The notes under the pieces: generated by a model
What the model was told of the DNA's origin: nothing
What the model saw: the letters and a program-made list of their open reading frames with translations, nothing else
Database searches by the model: none
From: Bacteroidota bacterium
GTDB taxonomy: Bacteria > Bacteroidota > Bacteroidia > Flavobacteriales_D > Crocinitomicaceae
Assembly (NCBI GenBank): GCA_018825925.1
Contig: JAHKAT010000129.1
Location: forward strand, 1-8,214
Direction of reading: 5' to 3'
DNA length: 8,214 nucleotides
Shown: piece after piece, positions 1 through 6,109 of the stretch
Position numbering within the stretch: the first letter of the stretch is position 1
Layout: each line of letters begins with the position of its first letter
Translations under genes and position numbers: made by a program

Positions 1-281
1 GTGATCATGTTTTTAACATAGTCAGCGTGGCCCGGGCAGTCTACGTGTGCGTAGTGACGGTTCGGAGATTCGTATTCTACGTGGGAGGTAGAAATGGTGA
101 TACCACGCTCACGCTCTTCTGGTGCATTGTCGATACCGTCAAACGCAACGGCAGCACCGCCCCATACTTCGGAACATACGCGGGTCAGAGCCGCAGTCAG
201 AGTGGTTTTACCGTGGTCAACGTGACCGATAGTACCAACGTTTACGTGGGGTTTTGAACGTTCAAACGTTTCCTTTGCCAC
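1..281 (-). CDS. tuf: Elongation factor Tu, N-terminal part (runs off left edge)
   Basis: EF-Tu is the cytoplasmic GTPase that delivers aminoacyl-tRNA to the ribosomal A site. Reading the minus strand from 281 gives 93 complete codons beginning VAKETFERSKPHVNVGTIGH. The P-loop GHVDHGKT is at residues 19-26, the switch I RGIT at 59-62 and the switch II DCPGH at 81-85. The remaining ~300 residues (NKxD, domains II and III) lie beyond the left edge. The start is GTG at 281-279, as in several gammaproteobacterial tuf genes. AGGA lies about 7-8 nt upstream on the minus strand, and the nearby ATG at 295-293 is out of frame. The peptide stretches VCSEVWGG and SHVEYES..RHYAHVDCPGH resemble Marinobacter/Pseudomonas-type EF-Tu from memory. 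It belongs to the gammaproteobacterial segment, divergent from fusA, with its own strong promoter. Which of the usual two tuf copies it is cannot be told. Confidence 0.95.
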   Translation of the reverse strand, partial: MAKETFERSKPHVNVGTIGHVDHGKTTLTAALTRVCSEVWGGAAVAFDGIDNAPEERERGITISTSHVEYESPNRHYAHVDCPGHADYVKNMI

Positions 282-317
282 AGCCAAGTCCTCATAAAAG
301 TCTGATGATCCGGCGGG

Positions 318-334
318 CAGGATCCGTAATCCTG
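318..334 (-). other. Small stem-loop in the tuf leader
   Basis: CAGGAT (318-323) and ATCCTG (329-334) form a perfect 6-bp stem with a 5-nt loop inside the predicted untranslated leader of tuf. A second, 4-bp GCCC/GGGC stem with a 4-nt loop (339-350) sits at the predicted 5' end of the transcript. They could stabilise the 5' end of the mRNA or influence translation. No known riboswitch or protein-binding leader is recognised, and short stems like these also arise by chance. Confidence 0.35.
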
Positions 335-354
335 GCACGCCCATAAGGGCCGCA

Positions 355-382
355 ATCATACCCCGGAAGGCAAAACTGTCAA
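355..382 (-). promoter_or_regulatory. Sigma70-type promoter for tuf with G+C-rich discriminator
   Basis: On the minus strand a perfect -35 box TTGACA (382-377) is followed by a 16-nt spacer and a near-consensus -10 box TATGAT (360-355). The bases just downstream read TGCGGCCC, a G+C-rich discriminator of the kind found at rRNA and translation-gene promoters subject to stringent control. Transcription would start near 348, giving a leader of about 65 nt before the GTG start of tuf. The boxes are read directly. The stringent response is inferred from known behaviour of such promoters. Confidence 0.8.
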
Positions 383-455
383 CTCCCGGCCTGTTATTTC
401 ACAGCAGATACGTCAGCCGATGGACCCGGCAGCGGCGCAACACAGATAACGGAGC

Positions 456-480
456 GGCTGAAATTGCTTATTTTTCAGCC
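456..480. repeat. Perfect 8-bp inverted repeat in the tuf-fusA intergenic region
   Basis: GGCTGAAA (456-463) and TTTCAGCC (473-480) are perfect inverted repeats separated by 9 nt. The repeat lies upstream of the tuf promoter and about 115 nt before the fusA start. It could be a regulator-binding palindrome or an RNA hairpin in a fusA leader. There is no T-run after the stem on either strand, so it does not look like an intrinsic terminator. Its function is unknown. Confidence 0.45.
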
Positions 481-595
481 TGCAGCGCAAATTTCTTGGT
501 AAAACCTGCCTCTGCAGATCAAAAACGACGAGAAAAAGGAGGAGAAAACAGGTAAAGTAGCGCGCGAATTTTGTCTCTGCTAACCGAGTAATGTT

Positions 596-2686
596 ATGAC
601 AGATCTTTCCTTATACAGAAACATTGGTATTTTCGCCCACGTTGATGCGGGCAAAACGACCACCACCGAACGTATCCTGAAGCTGACCGGTAAAATCCAC
701 CGTCTGGGCGAAGTACACGATGGCGAATCCACCACCGACTTCATGGAACAGGAAGCTGAACGCGGTATTACCATTCAGTCTGCGGCGGTGAGCTGTTTCT
801 GGAACGGCCACCGTTTCAACGTTATTGACACCCCTGGACACGTTGACTTCACCGTTGAAGTATATCGTTCCCTGAAAGTACTGGACGGCGGTATCGGCGT
901 ATTCTGTGGTTCAGGTGGTGTTGAGCCACAATCTGAAACCAACTGGAGATTAGCCAATAATTATAATGTTCCTCGTATTGGATTCGTAAACAAGATGGAC
1001 CGTCAAGGTGCAGATTTCTTGAACGTTTGTAAGCAAGTGAAAGAAATGTTGGGTAGCCACGCGTTGCCTTTGCAAATCAATATCGGTGCTGAAGATAATT
1101 TTCAAGGGGTTGTTGATTTGATCAACTTCCGTGGAATTACTTGGAACGAGGAAGACAAAGGAATGACTTTTCAAGAGATTCCAATTCCAGATGACGTAAT
1201 GGAAGAAGCTACAATGTTGAGAGAGCAATTACTCGAAGCAGTAGCTGAATTCAATGATACGTTGATGGAAAAGTATTTCGTTGATCCACAATCTTTAACG
1301 GAGCGTGAAATCCTTGACGCATTGCGTGAAGCGACTATCTCTGGTAAAGTAGTTCCAATGATGTGTGGTACTGCCTTTAAAAACAAAGGTGTGCAAGCAA
1401 TGTTGGATATGGTGATGGAAATTTTGCCTTCTCCATTGGATATTGGTTCTATCGATGGAATTGATCCTAAAACGGATGAGCCTACATCTCGTAAGCCATC
1501 TTTGGATGAGCCTTTCGCAGGATTAGCATTTAAAATCGCAACCGATCCTTTCGTTGGTCGTTTGTGTTTCGTAAGAGCATACTCTGGTAAATTACCTGCA
1601 GGTTCTTATGTATACAATACACGTTCTAATCAAAAAGAGCGTATCTCTCGTATCTTCCAAATGCATGCTAACAAACAAAATCAAATTGATGTGTTAGGAG
1701 CAGGGGATATCGGTGCAGTTGTTGGATTTAAAGATATCCGTACAGGAGACACTTTGTGTGACGAAAAACACCATATCGTATTGGAGTCAATGAATTTCCC
1801 AGATCCAGTAATTGGTATTGCTATTGAGCCTAAAACTCAAGCAGATGCTGATAAATTGGGTACAGGTTTAAATAAATTGGCGGAAGAAGATCCAACTTTC
1901 CAAGTTCATACAGACGATGAGTCAGGGCAAACGATTATCTCAGGAATGGGTGAGTTGCACTTGGATATCATTGTTGACCGTTTGCGTCGTGAATTTAAAG
2001 TGGAGGTGAATCAAGGAGCTCCTCAAGTTTCTTACCGTGAGAACATCACTGTGCCAGTTGATCACCGTGAGGTTTACAAAAAACAATCAGGTGGTCGTGG
2101 TAAATTTGCCGATATATTGGTAAAAATCACTCCGCAAGATGATCCAGAAAAAACAGGATTAGAGTTCGTTAACTCTATTAAAGGTGGTAACATTCCTCGT
2201 GAATTTATCCCTTCAGTAGAAAAAGGATTCAAAGAATCTATGAAGAATGGTGTAATGGCCGGATATCCTGTAGAAGCAATGAAAGTAGAATTGTTAGATG
2301 GTTCATTCCACGCTGTCGATTCAGATTCATTGTCTTTCGAGATTTGTGCGAAAATGGCTTATAAAGCTGCTTTGCGTCAAGCTAAACCAGTTTTATTGGA
2401 ACCAATCATGAAATTAGAAGTGGTTACTCCAGAAGAAAACATGGGTGATGTGGTAGGTGATTTGAACCGTCGTCGTGGTTTGATGAAAGGTATGGATGAT
2501 AAAAACGGAGCAAAAGTTTTGAAAGCAGATGTTCCATTGTCAGAAATGTTCGGTTACGTAACACAGTTGCGTACAATGTCATCAGGACGTGCTACCTCGT
2601 CTATGGAGTTCTCACATTTTGCTGAGGCACCAAAGAATGTAGCAGAAGAGGTTGTTGCCAAAATGAATGGAAAAGTTTCCGCTTAA
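596..2686 (+). CDS. fusA: Elongation factor G, hybrid: gammaproteobacterial N-terminus joined to flavobacterial body
   Basis: EF-G is the GTPase that drives tRNA-mRNA translocation and, with RRF, ribosome recycling. The 696-aa frame is intact and of normal length. It has the P-loop AHVDAGKT (14-21), RGIT (56-59), DTPGH (78-82), NKMD (132-135) and the CGTAFKN base-binding region (257-263). Domain II is at about 305-400, III at 405-480, IV at 483-605 and V at 606-680. His572, in the GSFHAVDSDS loop, corresponds to the domain IV tip histidine (E. coli His583). Residues 1-~107 (MTDLSLYRNIGIFAHVDAGK..., FCGSGG) match the fusA2-type paralogue of marine gammaproteobacteria, with CTG-rich codons. From ~119 (LANNYNVPRIGFVNKMDRQG) the protein and its TTG/TTA-rich codons are flavobacterial. 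The start is ATG 596; only a weak GAG (586-588) lies upstream, and an ATG at 591 is out of frame. rpsJ follows after 11 nt, the Bacteroidota order. The family call is certain, but the gene as a natural unit is doubtful. Confidence 0.9.
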   Translation: MTDLSLYRNIGIFAHVDAGKTTTTERILKLTGKIHRLGEVHDGESTTDFMEQEAERGITIQSAAVSCFWNGHRFNVIDTPGHVDFTVEVYRSLKVLDGGIGVFCGSGGVEPQSETNWRLANNYNVPRIGFVNKMDRQGADFLNVCKQVKEMLGSHALPLQINIGAEDNFQGVVDLINFRGITWNEEDKGMTFQEIPIPDDVMEEATMLREQLLEAVAEFNDTLMEKYFVDPQSLTEREILDALREATISGKVVPMMCGTAFKNKGVQAMLDMVMEILPSPLDIGSIDGIDPKTDEPTSRKPSLDEPFAGLAFKIATDPFVGRLCFVRAYSGKLPAGSYVYNTRSNQKERISRIFQMHANKQNQIDVLGAGDIGAVVGFKDIRTGDTLCDEKHHIVLESMNFPDPVIGIAIEPKTQADADKLGTGLNKLAEEDPTFQVHTDDESGQTIISGMGELHLDIIVDRLRREFKVEVNQGAPQVSYRENITVPVDHREVYKKQSGGRGKFADILVKITPQDDPEKTGLEFVNSIKGGNIPREFIPSVEKGFKESMKNGVMAGYPVEAMKVELLDGSFHAVDSDSLSFEICAKMAYKAALRQAKPVLLEPIMKLEVVTPEENMGDVVGDLNRRRGLMKGMDDKNGAKVLKADVPLSEMFGYVTQLRTMSSGRATSSMEFSHFAEAPKNVAEEVVAKMNGKVSA
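917..949. other. Junction between gammaproteobacterial and flavobacterial DNA inside fusA
   Basis: The stretch encodes GVEPQSETNWR (EF-G residues 108-118), conserved in both parent types. Immediately before it the protein reads VLDGGIGVFCGSGG, the gammaproteobacterial fusA2 form. Flavobacterial EF-G normally has an FSAVDG-like sequence there. Immediately after it LANNYNVPRIGFVNKMDRQG is flavobacterial; gammaproteobacterial fusA2 would continue with something like YANDSEVARIIFVNKLDRMG. Codon choice switches at the same place, from CTG/GGC/ACC to TTA/TTG/AGA/AAT. The exact breakpoint cannot be placed within this shared sequence. The parental forms are recalled from family knowledge, not from an alignment. 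Confidence 0.82.
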
Positions 2687-2697
2687 TTTGTAAGAAA

Positions 2698-3003
2698 ATG
2701 AGTCAAAAAATTAGAATAAAATTAAAGTCGTACGATCACAATTTAGTGGACAAATCGGCGGAGAAAATCGTTAAAACGGTTAAAGCAACTGGTGCTGTAG
2801 TAAGTGGACCAATTCCATTGCCAACACACAAGAGAATTTACACAGTTTTAAGATCTCCACACGTTAACAAAAAAGCACGTGAGCAATTTGAATTGTGTGC
2901 ATACAAACGTTTGTTAGATATCTACAGTTCTTCTTCTAAAACTGTTGATGCTCTAATGCGCTTGGAATTGCCAAGTGGCGTTGACGTAGAAATAAAAGTT
3001 TAA
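2698..3003 (+). CDS. rpsJ: 30S ribosomal protein S10 (NusE)
   Basis: S10 is a head protein of the 30S subunit. In bacteria it also acts as NusE, the NusB/NusG partner in antitermination and in transcription-translation coupling. At 101 aa it has the usual length. The family signature GPIPLPT (37-43), followed by RSPHVNKKAREQFE (52-65), is clear. The ELCAYKRLLDIYSSSSKTVD stretch (65-84) is the Bacteroidota form, where many other bacteria have an EIRTHKR-like sequence. The ATG follows an A-rich TAAGAAA with no Shine-Dalgarno. It starts 11 nt after the fusA stop, so there is no space for an E. coli-type S10 leader. rplC follows after 20 nt. Expression is presumably by readthrough from upstream str-operon genes that are not in the window. 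Confidence 0.97.
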   Translation: MSQKIRIKLKSYDHNLVDKSAEKIVKTVKATGAVVSGPIPLPTHKRIYTVLRSPHVNKKAREQFELCAYKRLLDIYSSSSKTVDALMRLELPSGVDVEIKV

Positions 3004-3023
3004 TTAAGTAAAATAGATAAAAG

Positions 3024-3638
3024 ATGCCAGGAATAATTGGTCGAAAAGTCGGGATGACTAGTATCTACAGTGCCGAGGGTAAGGCAATGCCATGCACAGT
3101 GATAGAAGCTGGTCCTTGCGTAGTTACGCAAGTGAAGACACAAGACACAGACGGTTACGAAGCCATTCAGTTGGGTTTCGGAGAGCGTAAAGAAAGAAAT
3201 ACGCCAAACGCACTTAAAGGTCATTTCAAAAAAGCCAACACTACACCAAAAACAAAATTGGTAGAGTTTAAAGGTTTTGAAGCTTTGAACCTAGGTGATG
3301 TTGTAAATGCTGATGTATTTGCAGAAGGAGAATTCGTTGATGTAGTCGGGACTTCTAAAGGAAAAGGTTTTCAAGGGGTTGTTCGTCGTCATAATTTTGC
3401 GGGTGTGGGTCAAGCTACTCACGGTCAGCACAACAGACTTCGTGCACCAGGTTCTATCGGAGCTTGTTCTTATCCATCACGTGTATTCAAAGGAATGCGC
3501 ATGGCTGGACAAATGGGAAACAAGCGAGTGATGATGGAAAATCTACAGATTTTGAAAGTATTGACAGATAGAAATCTGATTGTAGTTAAAGGTTCTATTC
3601 CAGGAGCTAAAGGTTCAATCGTAACAATTGAGAAATAA
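3024..3638 (+). CDS. rplC: 50S ribosomal protein L3
   Basis: L3 is an early-assembly 23S rRNA-binding protein whose long internal loop reaches towards the peptidyl transferase centre. The 204-aa product starts MPGIIGRKVGMTSIY, typical of the family. It carries the signature VVGTSKGKGFQGVVRRHNF (107-125), the loop THGQHNRLRAPGSIGACSYP (132-151) and the KGMRMAGQMGNKRV strand (156-169). GACSYP stands where E. coli L3 has GQNQTP around the PrmB-methylated glutamine. From memory this variant is normal in Bacteroidota, so that methylation would not be expected. The start ATG follows AATAGATAAAAG with no Shine-Dalgarno. The final A of its TAA stop is the first base of the rplD ATG, which points to translational coupling. 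Confidence 0.97.
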   Translation: MPGIIGRKVGMTSIYSAEGKAMPCTVIEAGPCVVTQVKTQDTDGYEAIQLGFGERKERNTPNALKGHFKKANTTPKTKLVEFKGFEALNLGDVVNADVFAEGEFVDVVGTSKGKGFQGVVRRHNFAGVGQATHGQHNRLRAPGSIGACSYPSRVFKGMRMAGQMGNKRVMMENLQILKVLTDRNLIVVKGSIPGAKGSIVTIEK

Positions 3639-4264
3639 TGGAAGTAAAAGTATTTGACGCAACAGGAAAAGCTACTTCTAAGAAAGTAACGCTATCAGAT
3701 AATATCTTCGGAATTGAGCCAAATCAACACGCAATTTATTTAGATGTAAAGCAACATTTGGCGAACCGTCGTCAAGGAACGCACAAATCTAAAGAGAGAG
3801 CAGAGATATCTGGATCTACTAAAAAGATCAAAAAACAAAAAGGAACTGGTGGAGCACGTGCTGGTAGTATCAAATCTGGTACTCGTGTAGGTGGTGGTCG
3901 TATTTTCGGTCCACGTCCTCGTAACTATTCTTTCAAATTAAATATCAAGTTGAAAAGATTGGCGCGTAAGTCAGCTTTCGCATTTAAAGCGCAAAATGAT
4001 GCTTTGATGGTGTTGGAAGATATGACCATGACCGCTCCAAAAACACAAGAGTTTATCGCTTTGATAAACAACTTGAAATTAGAGAATGAAAAAGTTCTTT
4101 TGATCTTGGGTTCTAAAAATGACAATGTTTATTTGTCTTCTCGTAACCTAGGAAAAGTGAAAGTCGTAACAGCTGACTCTGTAAATACATATGATGTATT
4201 AAATGCACGTAAAGTTGTTTTGGCTGAAAGTTCAATTGAAGTAATCGAAAAGATTCTAAACTAA
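3638..4264 (+). CDS. rplD: 50S ribosomal protein L4
   Basis: L4 binds 23S rRNA domain I, lines the polypeptide exit tunnel with an extended loop and in E. coli also represses its own operon. The 208-aa protein begins MEVKVFDATGK. It has the tunnel-loop motifs KQKGTGGARAGS (66-77) and GGGRIFGPRPRNY (85-97), then a globular C-terminal part with LLILGSKNDN and NARKVVLAESSIEVIEKIL. The start overlaps the rplC stop by one base (TAATG), so no separate ribosome binding site is possible. The rplW start follows after 3 nt. No target leader for L4 autoregulation is visible in this window, so whether it regulates this operon is unknown. Confidence 0.97.
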   Translation: MEVKVFDATGKATSKKVTLSDNIFGIEPNQHAIYLDVKQHLANRRQGTHKSKERAEISGSTKKIKKQKGTGGARAGSIKSGTRVGGGRIFGPRPRNYSFKLNIKLKRLARKSAFAFKAQNDALMVLEDMTMTAPKTQEFIALINNLKLENEKVLLILGSKNDNVYLSSRNLGKVKVVTADSVNTYDVLNARKVVLAESSIEVIEKILN

Positions 4265-4267
4265 TTG

Positions 4268-4567
4268 ATGATGAAAGCAATTATTAAAAAGCCTATCATA
4301 ACTGAAAAAGCAACTGCGGCAAGCGAAAAGCAAAACCGTTTTACTTTTGAAGTAGATAAAGGAGCAAATAAGCTCGAAATAAAAAGAGCCGTCGAAAAAA
4401 TGTATTCAGTGAAGGTAACTGAAGTGCGTACAATGATCTATGGCGGTGGGAAATCCTCAGTGAAACACACAAATAGAGGTATCGTTGAGCAACCAAGCAA
4501 TCCAACCAAAAAGGCGATTGTGACCGTAGCAGAAGGAGAAACGATTGATTTATTTAATAACTTTTAA
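4268..4567 (+). CDS. rplW: 50S ribosomal protein L23
   Basis: L23 sits at the exit-tunnel mouth and is the docking site for trigger factor and SRP. The product is 99 aa from ATG 4268. It includes the family start IIKKPIITEKAT (5-16), the basic helix NKLEIKRAVEKMYSVKVTEV (34-53) and the C-terminal ETIDLFNNF. The start is ambiguous: TTG 4265, ATG 4268 and ATG 4271 are consecutive in-frame codons. I list ATG 4268. ATG 4271, which has A at -3 and gives MKAIIKKPII, is equally plausible, while TTG is unlikely in this ATG-only operon. It is 3 nt after the rplD stop and is probably translationally coupled. A 14-nt gap leads to rplB. No Shine-Dalgarno is present. Confidence 0.95.
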   Translation: MMKAIIKKPIITEKATAASEKQNRFTFEVDKGANKLEIKRAVEKMYSVKVTEVRTMIYGGGKSSVKHTNRGIVEQPSNPTKKAIVTVAEGETIDLFNNF

Positions 4568-4581
4568 GTAGTTACAAGAAA

Positions 4582-5406
4582 ATGGGTCTTAAAAAATTCA
4601 AGCCTACAACTCCAGGGCAGAGACACAAAATCAACAGTACTTACACTGAAGTAACAACCAATGTTCCTGAAAAGAGCTTGATTGCGAAAAAAAGTAAGTC
4701 TGGGGGTCGTAACAATGATGGTAGAATGACTATGCGCTACATGGGTGGTGGTCATAAACAAAAATACCGTATCATTGATTTCAAAAGAGACAAGCAAGGT
4801 GTCCCTGCAACTGTGAAAACGATCGAGTACGATCCAAATCGTACAGCACGTATCGCATTATTATTCTATGCAGATGGAGAAAAACGTTACATTATCGCAC
4901 CGGATGGTTTGAAGGTAGGTGATAACGTTCTTTCTGGTCCAGCTGTAGCTCCAAATGTTGGAAATGCACTTCCTTTAAGTGACATTCCACTAGGTACCGT
5001 AATTCATAACATTGAATTGGTTCCTGGTAAAGGAGGAGCAATCGCTCGTGGTGCGGGAACGTACGCACAATTGAACGCCCGTGATGGACGTTTTGCAACG
5101 ATCAAGTTACCTTCTGGTGAAACAAGATTAATCTTGTTGACGTGTATGGCAACGATCGGTTCTGTATCCAATTCTGAACACAATTTGGTGGTGTCTGGTA
5201 AAGCAGGTCGCTCACGTTGGTTAGGACGTCGTCCTCGTGTACGTGGTGTCGTGATGAATCCAGTAGATCACCCGATGGGTGGTGGTGAAGGAAGAAATTC
5301 TGGAGGTCACCCTCGTTCTCGTAACGGTATGCCAGCAAAAGGCTACAAAACCCGTTCGAAGAAAAAGTATTCAGATAAGTTTATTGTCGAAAGAAGAAAA
5401 AAATAA
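4582..5406 (+). CDS. rplB: 50S ribosomal protein L2
   Basis: L2 is among the most conserved 50S proteins, needed for subunit association and for a functional peptidyl transferase centre. The 274-aa product has the N-terminal RNA-binding OB-like part with SGGRNNDGRMTMRYMGGGHK (40-59), then the SH3-like part and the C-terminal signature MNPVDHPMGGGEGRNSGGHP (225-244). His230 corresponds to the functionally important E. coli His229. Met232 stands where E. coli has a second histidine; from memory this is the usual flavobacterial form. The basic tail ends FIVERRKK. The start ATG follows AGTTACAAGAAA with no Shine-Dalgarno. The 14-nt gap to rplW and 6-nt gap to rpsS fit a single operon. Confidence 0.98.
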   Translation: MGLKKFKPTTPGQRHKINSTYTEVTTNVPEKSLIAKKSKSGGRNNDGRMTMRYMGGGHKQKYRIIDFKRDKQGVPATVKTIEYDPNRTARIALLFYADGEKRYIIAPDGLKVGDNVLSGPAVAPNVGNALPLSDIPLGTVIHNIELVPGKGGAIARGAGTYAQLNARDGRFATIKLPSGETRLILLTCMATIGSVSNSEHNLVVSGKAGRSRWLGRRPRVRGVVMNPVDHPMGGGEGRNSGGHPRSRNGMPAKGYKTRSKKKYSDKFIVERRKK

Positions 5407-5412
5407 TAGGAT

Positions 5413-5691
5413 ATGAGTCGCTCGTTAAAGAAACCACCTTTCGTTCATTACAAGTTAATGAAAAGAGTGGATGATGCACAAACAGCAGGAAGCAAGGCGG
5501 TGATCAAAACTTGGTCACGTGCTTCAACCATTACTCCCGACTTCGTTGGAATGACGTTTGCCGTACATAACGGTAACAAATTTATTCCAGTGTATGTAAC
5601 AGAGAATATGGTAGGTCACAAATTAGGAGAATTCGCACCAACGCGTAATTTCCGTGGCCATGGAGGTAATAAGAAAGATAAAAAACGATAA
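5413..5691 (+). CDS. rpsS: 30S ribosomal protein S19
   Basis: S19 pairs with S13 in the head of the 30S subunit near the A-site tRNA and the inter-subunit bridge. The 92-aa product starts MSRSLKKPPFV, has the SRASTITPDFVGMTFAVHNG core (35-54) and carries the signature FIPVYVTENMVGHKLGEF (57-74), then APTRNFRGHGG. It ends in a lysine-rich tail, KKDKKR. Length is normal. AGGA occurs at 5408-5411 but lies only one base before the ATG, too close to act as a Shine-Dalgarno. Gaps are 6 nt to rplB and 12 nt to rplV. Confidence 0.98.
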   Translation: MSRSLKKPPFVHYKLMKRVDDAQTAGSKAVIKTWSRASTITPDFVGMTFAVHNGNKFIPVYVTENMVGHKLGEFAPTRNFRGHGGNKKDKKR

Positions 5692-5703
5692 ATAGCAAAA
5701 GTC

Positions 5704-6099
5704 ATGGGTGCTAGAAAACGGCTAAGAGCTGAAGCTATTAAGGAGAACAACAAATCGATTGCATTTGCACGATTGAACGATTCTCCTATCGCTCCAAGAA
5801 AGATGAGATTAGTTGCAGATCTTGTAAGGGGAGTAGAAGTGAATAAAGCTCTAAATTTATTGCAACATAACTCGAAGAATGCGTCGACGAGTCTTGGTAA
5901 ACTTTTGCGTTCAGCAATCGCTAACTGGGAACTTAAAAACGAAGGTGCAAACATCGAAGAAGCAAACTTAATTGTAAAATCAATCGAAGTGGGAGGTGGC
6001 GCTATGTTAAAGCGTATCCAAGCTGCTCCGCAAGGAAGAGCTCACCGTATCCGCAAGAGATCAAACCACGTTACCATCACCATCGATGGAACCAAATAA
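5704..6099 (+). CDS. rplV: 50S ribosomal protein L22
   Basis: L22 contacts all 23S rRNA domains. Its long beta-hairpin helps form the constriction of the exit tunnel, the region near where macrolides bind. The 131-aa product has the globular core SPIAPRKMRLVADLVRG (27-43) and the hairpin with family signature from about 97 to 126, including QAAPQGRAHRIRKRSNHVTI (107-126). Its basic N-terminal extension (GARKRLRAEAIKENNKSI) makes it longer than the ~110 aa of E. coli L22. Extended N-termini are common in Bacteroidota. The ATG at 5704 sits 12 nt after rpsS in an A-rich gap without a Shine-Dalgarno. An alternative start at the downstream Met34 would destroy the core fold. Confidence 0.96.
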   Translation: MGARKRLRAEAIKENNKSIAFARLNDSPIAPRKMRLVADLVRGVEVNKALNLLQHNSKNASTSLGKLLRSAIANWELKNEGANIEEANLIVKSIEVGGGAMLKRIQAAPQGRAHRIRKRSNHVTITIDGTK

Positions 6100-6109
6100 T
6101 AATTGAAGA

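Larger units (their letters stand above)
282..595. other. Divergent intergenic region between tuf and fusA
   Basis: These 314 nt separate the GTG of the minus-strand tuf from the ATG of the plus-strand fusA. The tuf-proximal third holds the tuf promoter and leader. The middle has the inverted repeat at 456-480. The fusA-proximal part is purine-rich and contains an orphan AAGGAGGAG (536-544) with no start codon at a usable distance. I saw no tRNA, no convincing protein and no clear sigma70 promoter for fusA. Its composition matches the gammaproteobacterial left segment. Confidence 0.8.

Noticed and set aside
27..257. A 76-codon plus-strand reading frame at the left edge
   Set aside because: It is the antisense shadow of the tuf gene, whose minus-strand translation is an unmistakable EF-Tu N-terminus.
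456..480. Inverted repeat read as an intrinsic terminator
   Set aside because: There is no T-run after the stem on either strand, and no gene ends nearby on either strand.
536..544. Strong Shine-Dalgarno-like AAGGAGGAG in the tuf-fusA gap
   Set aside because: No ATG, GTG or TTG lies at a usable distance downstream, and the fusA start is over 50 nt away. It is probably just part of a purine-rich stretch.
2684..2697. A Bacteroidota-type -7 promoter element (TAnnTTTG) before rpsJ
   Set aside because: TTAATTTG misses the required A at the second position and no TTG-type -33 element is placed correctly. Readthrough from fusA is simpler.
3925..4125. Minus-strand open frames across fusA and the ribosomal protein genes
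   Set aside because: All overlap highly conserved plus-strand genes and show no recognisable domains. They are the normal by-product of biased codon use.
4265..4267. TTG as the rplW start codon
   Set aside because: Two ATG codons follow immediately in frame and the other flavobacterial genes here all start with ATG.
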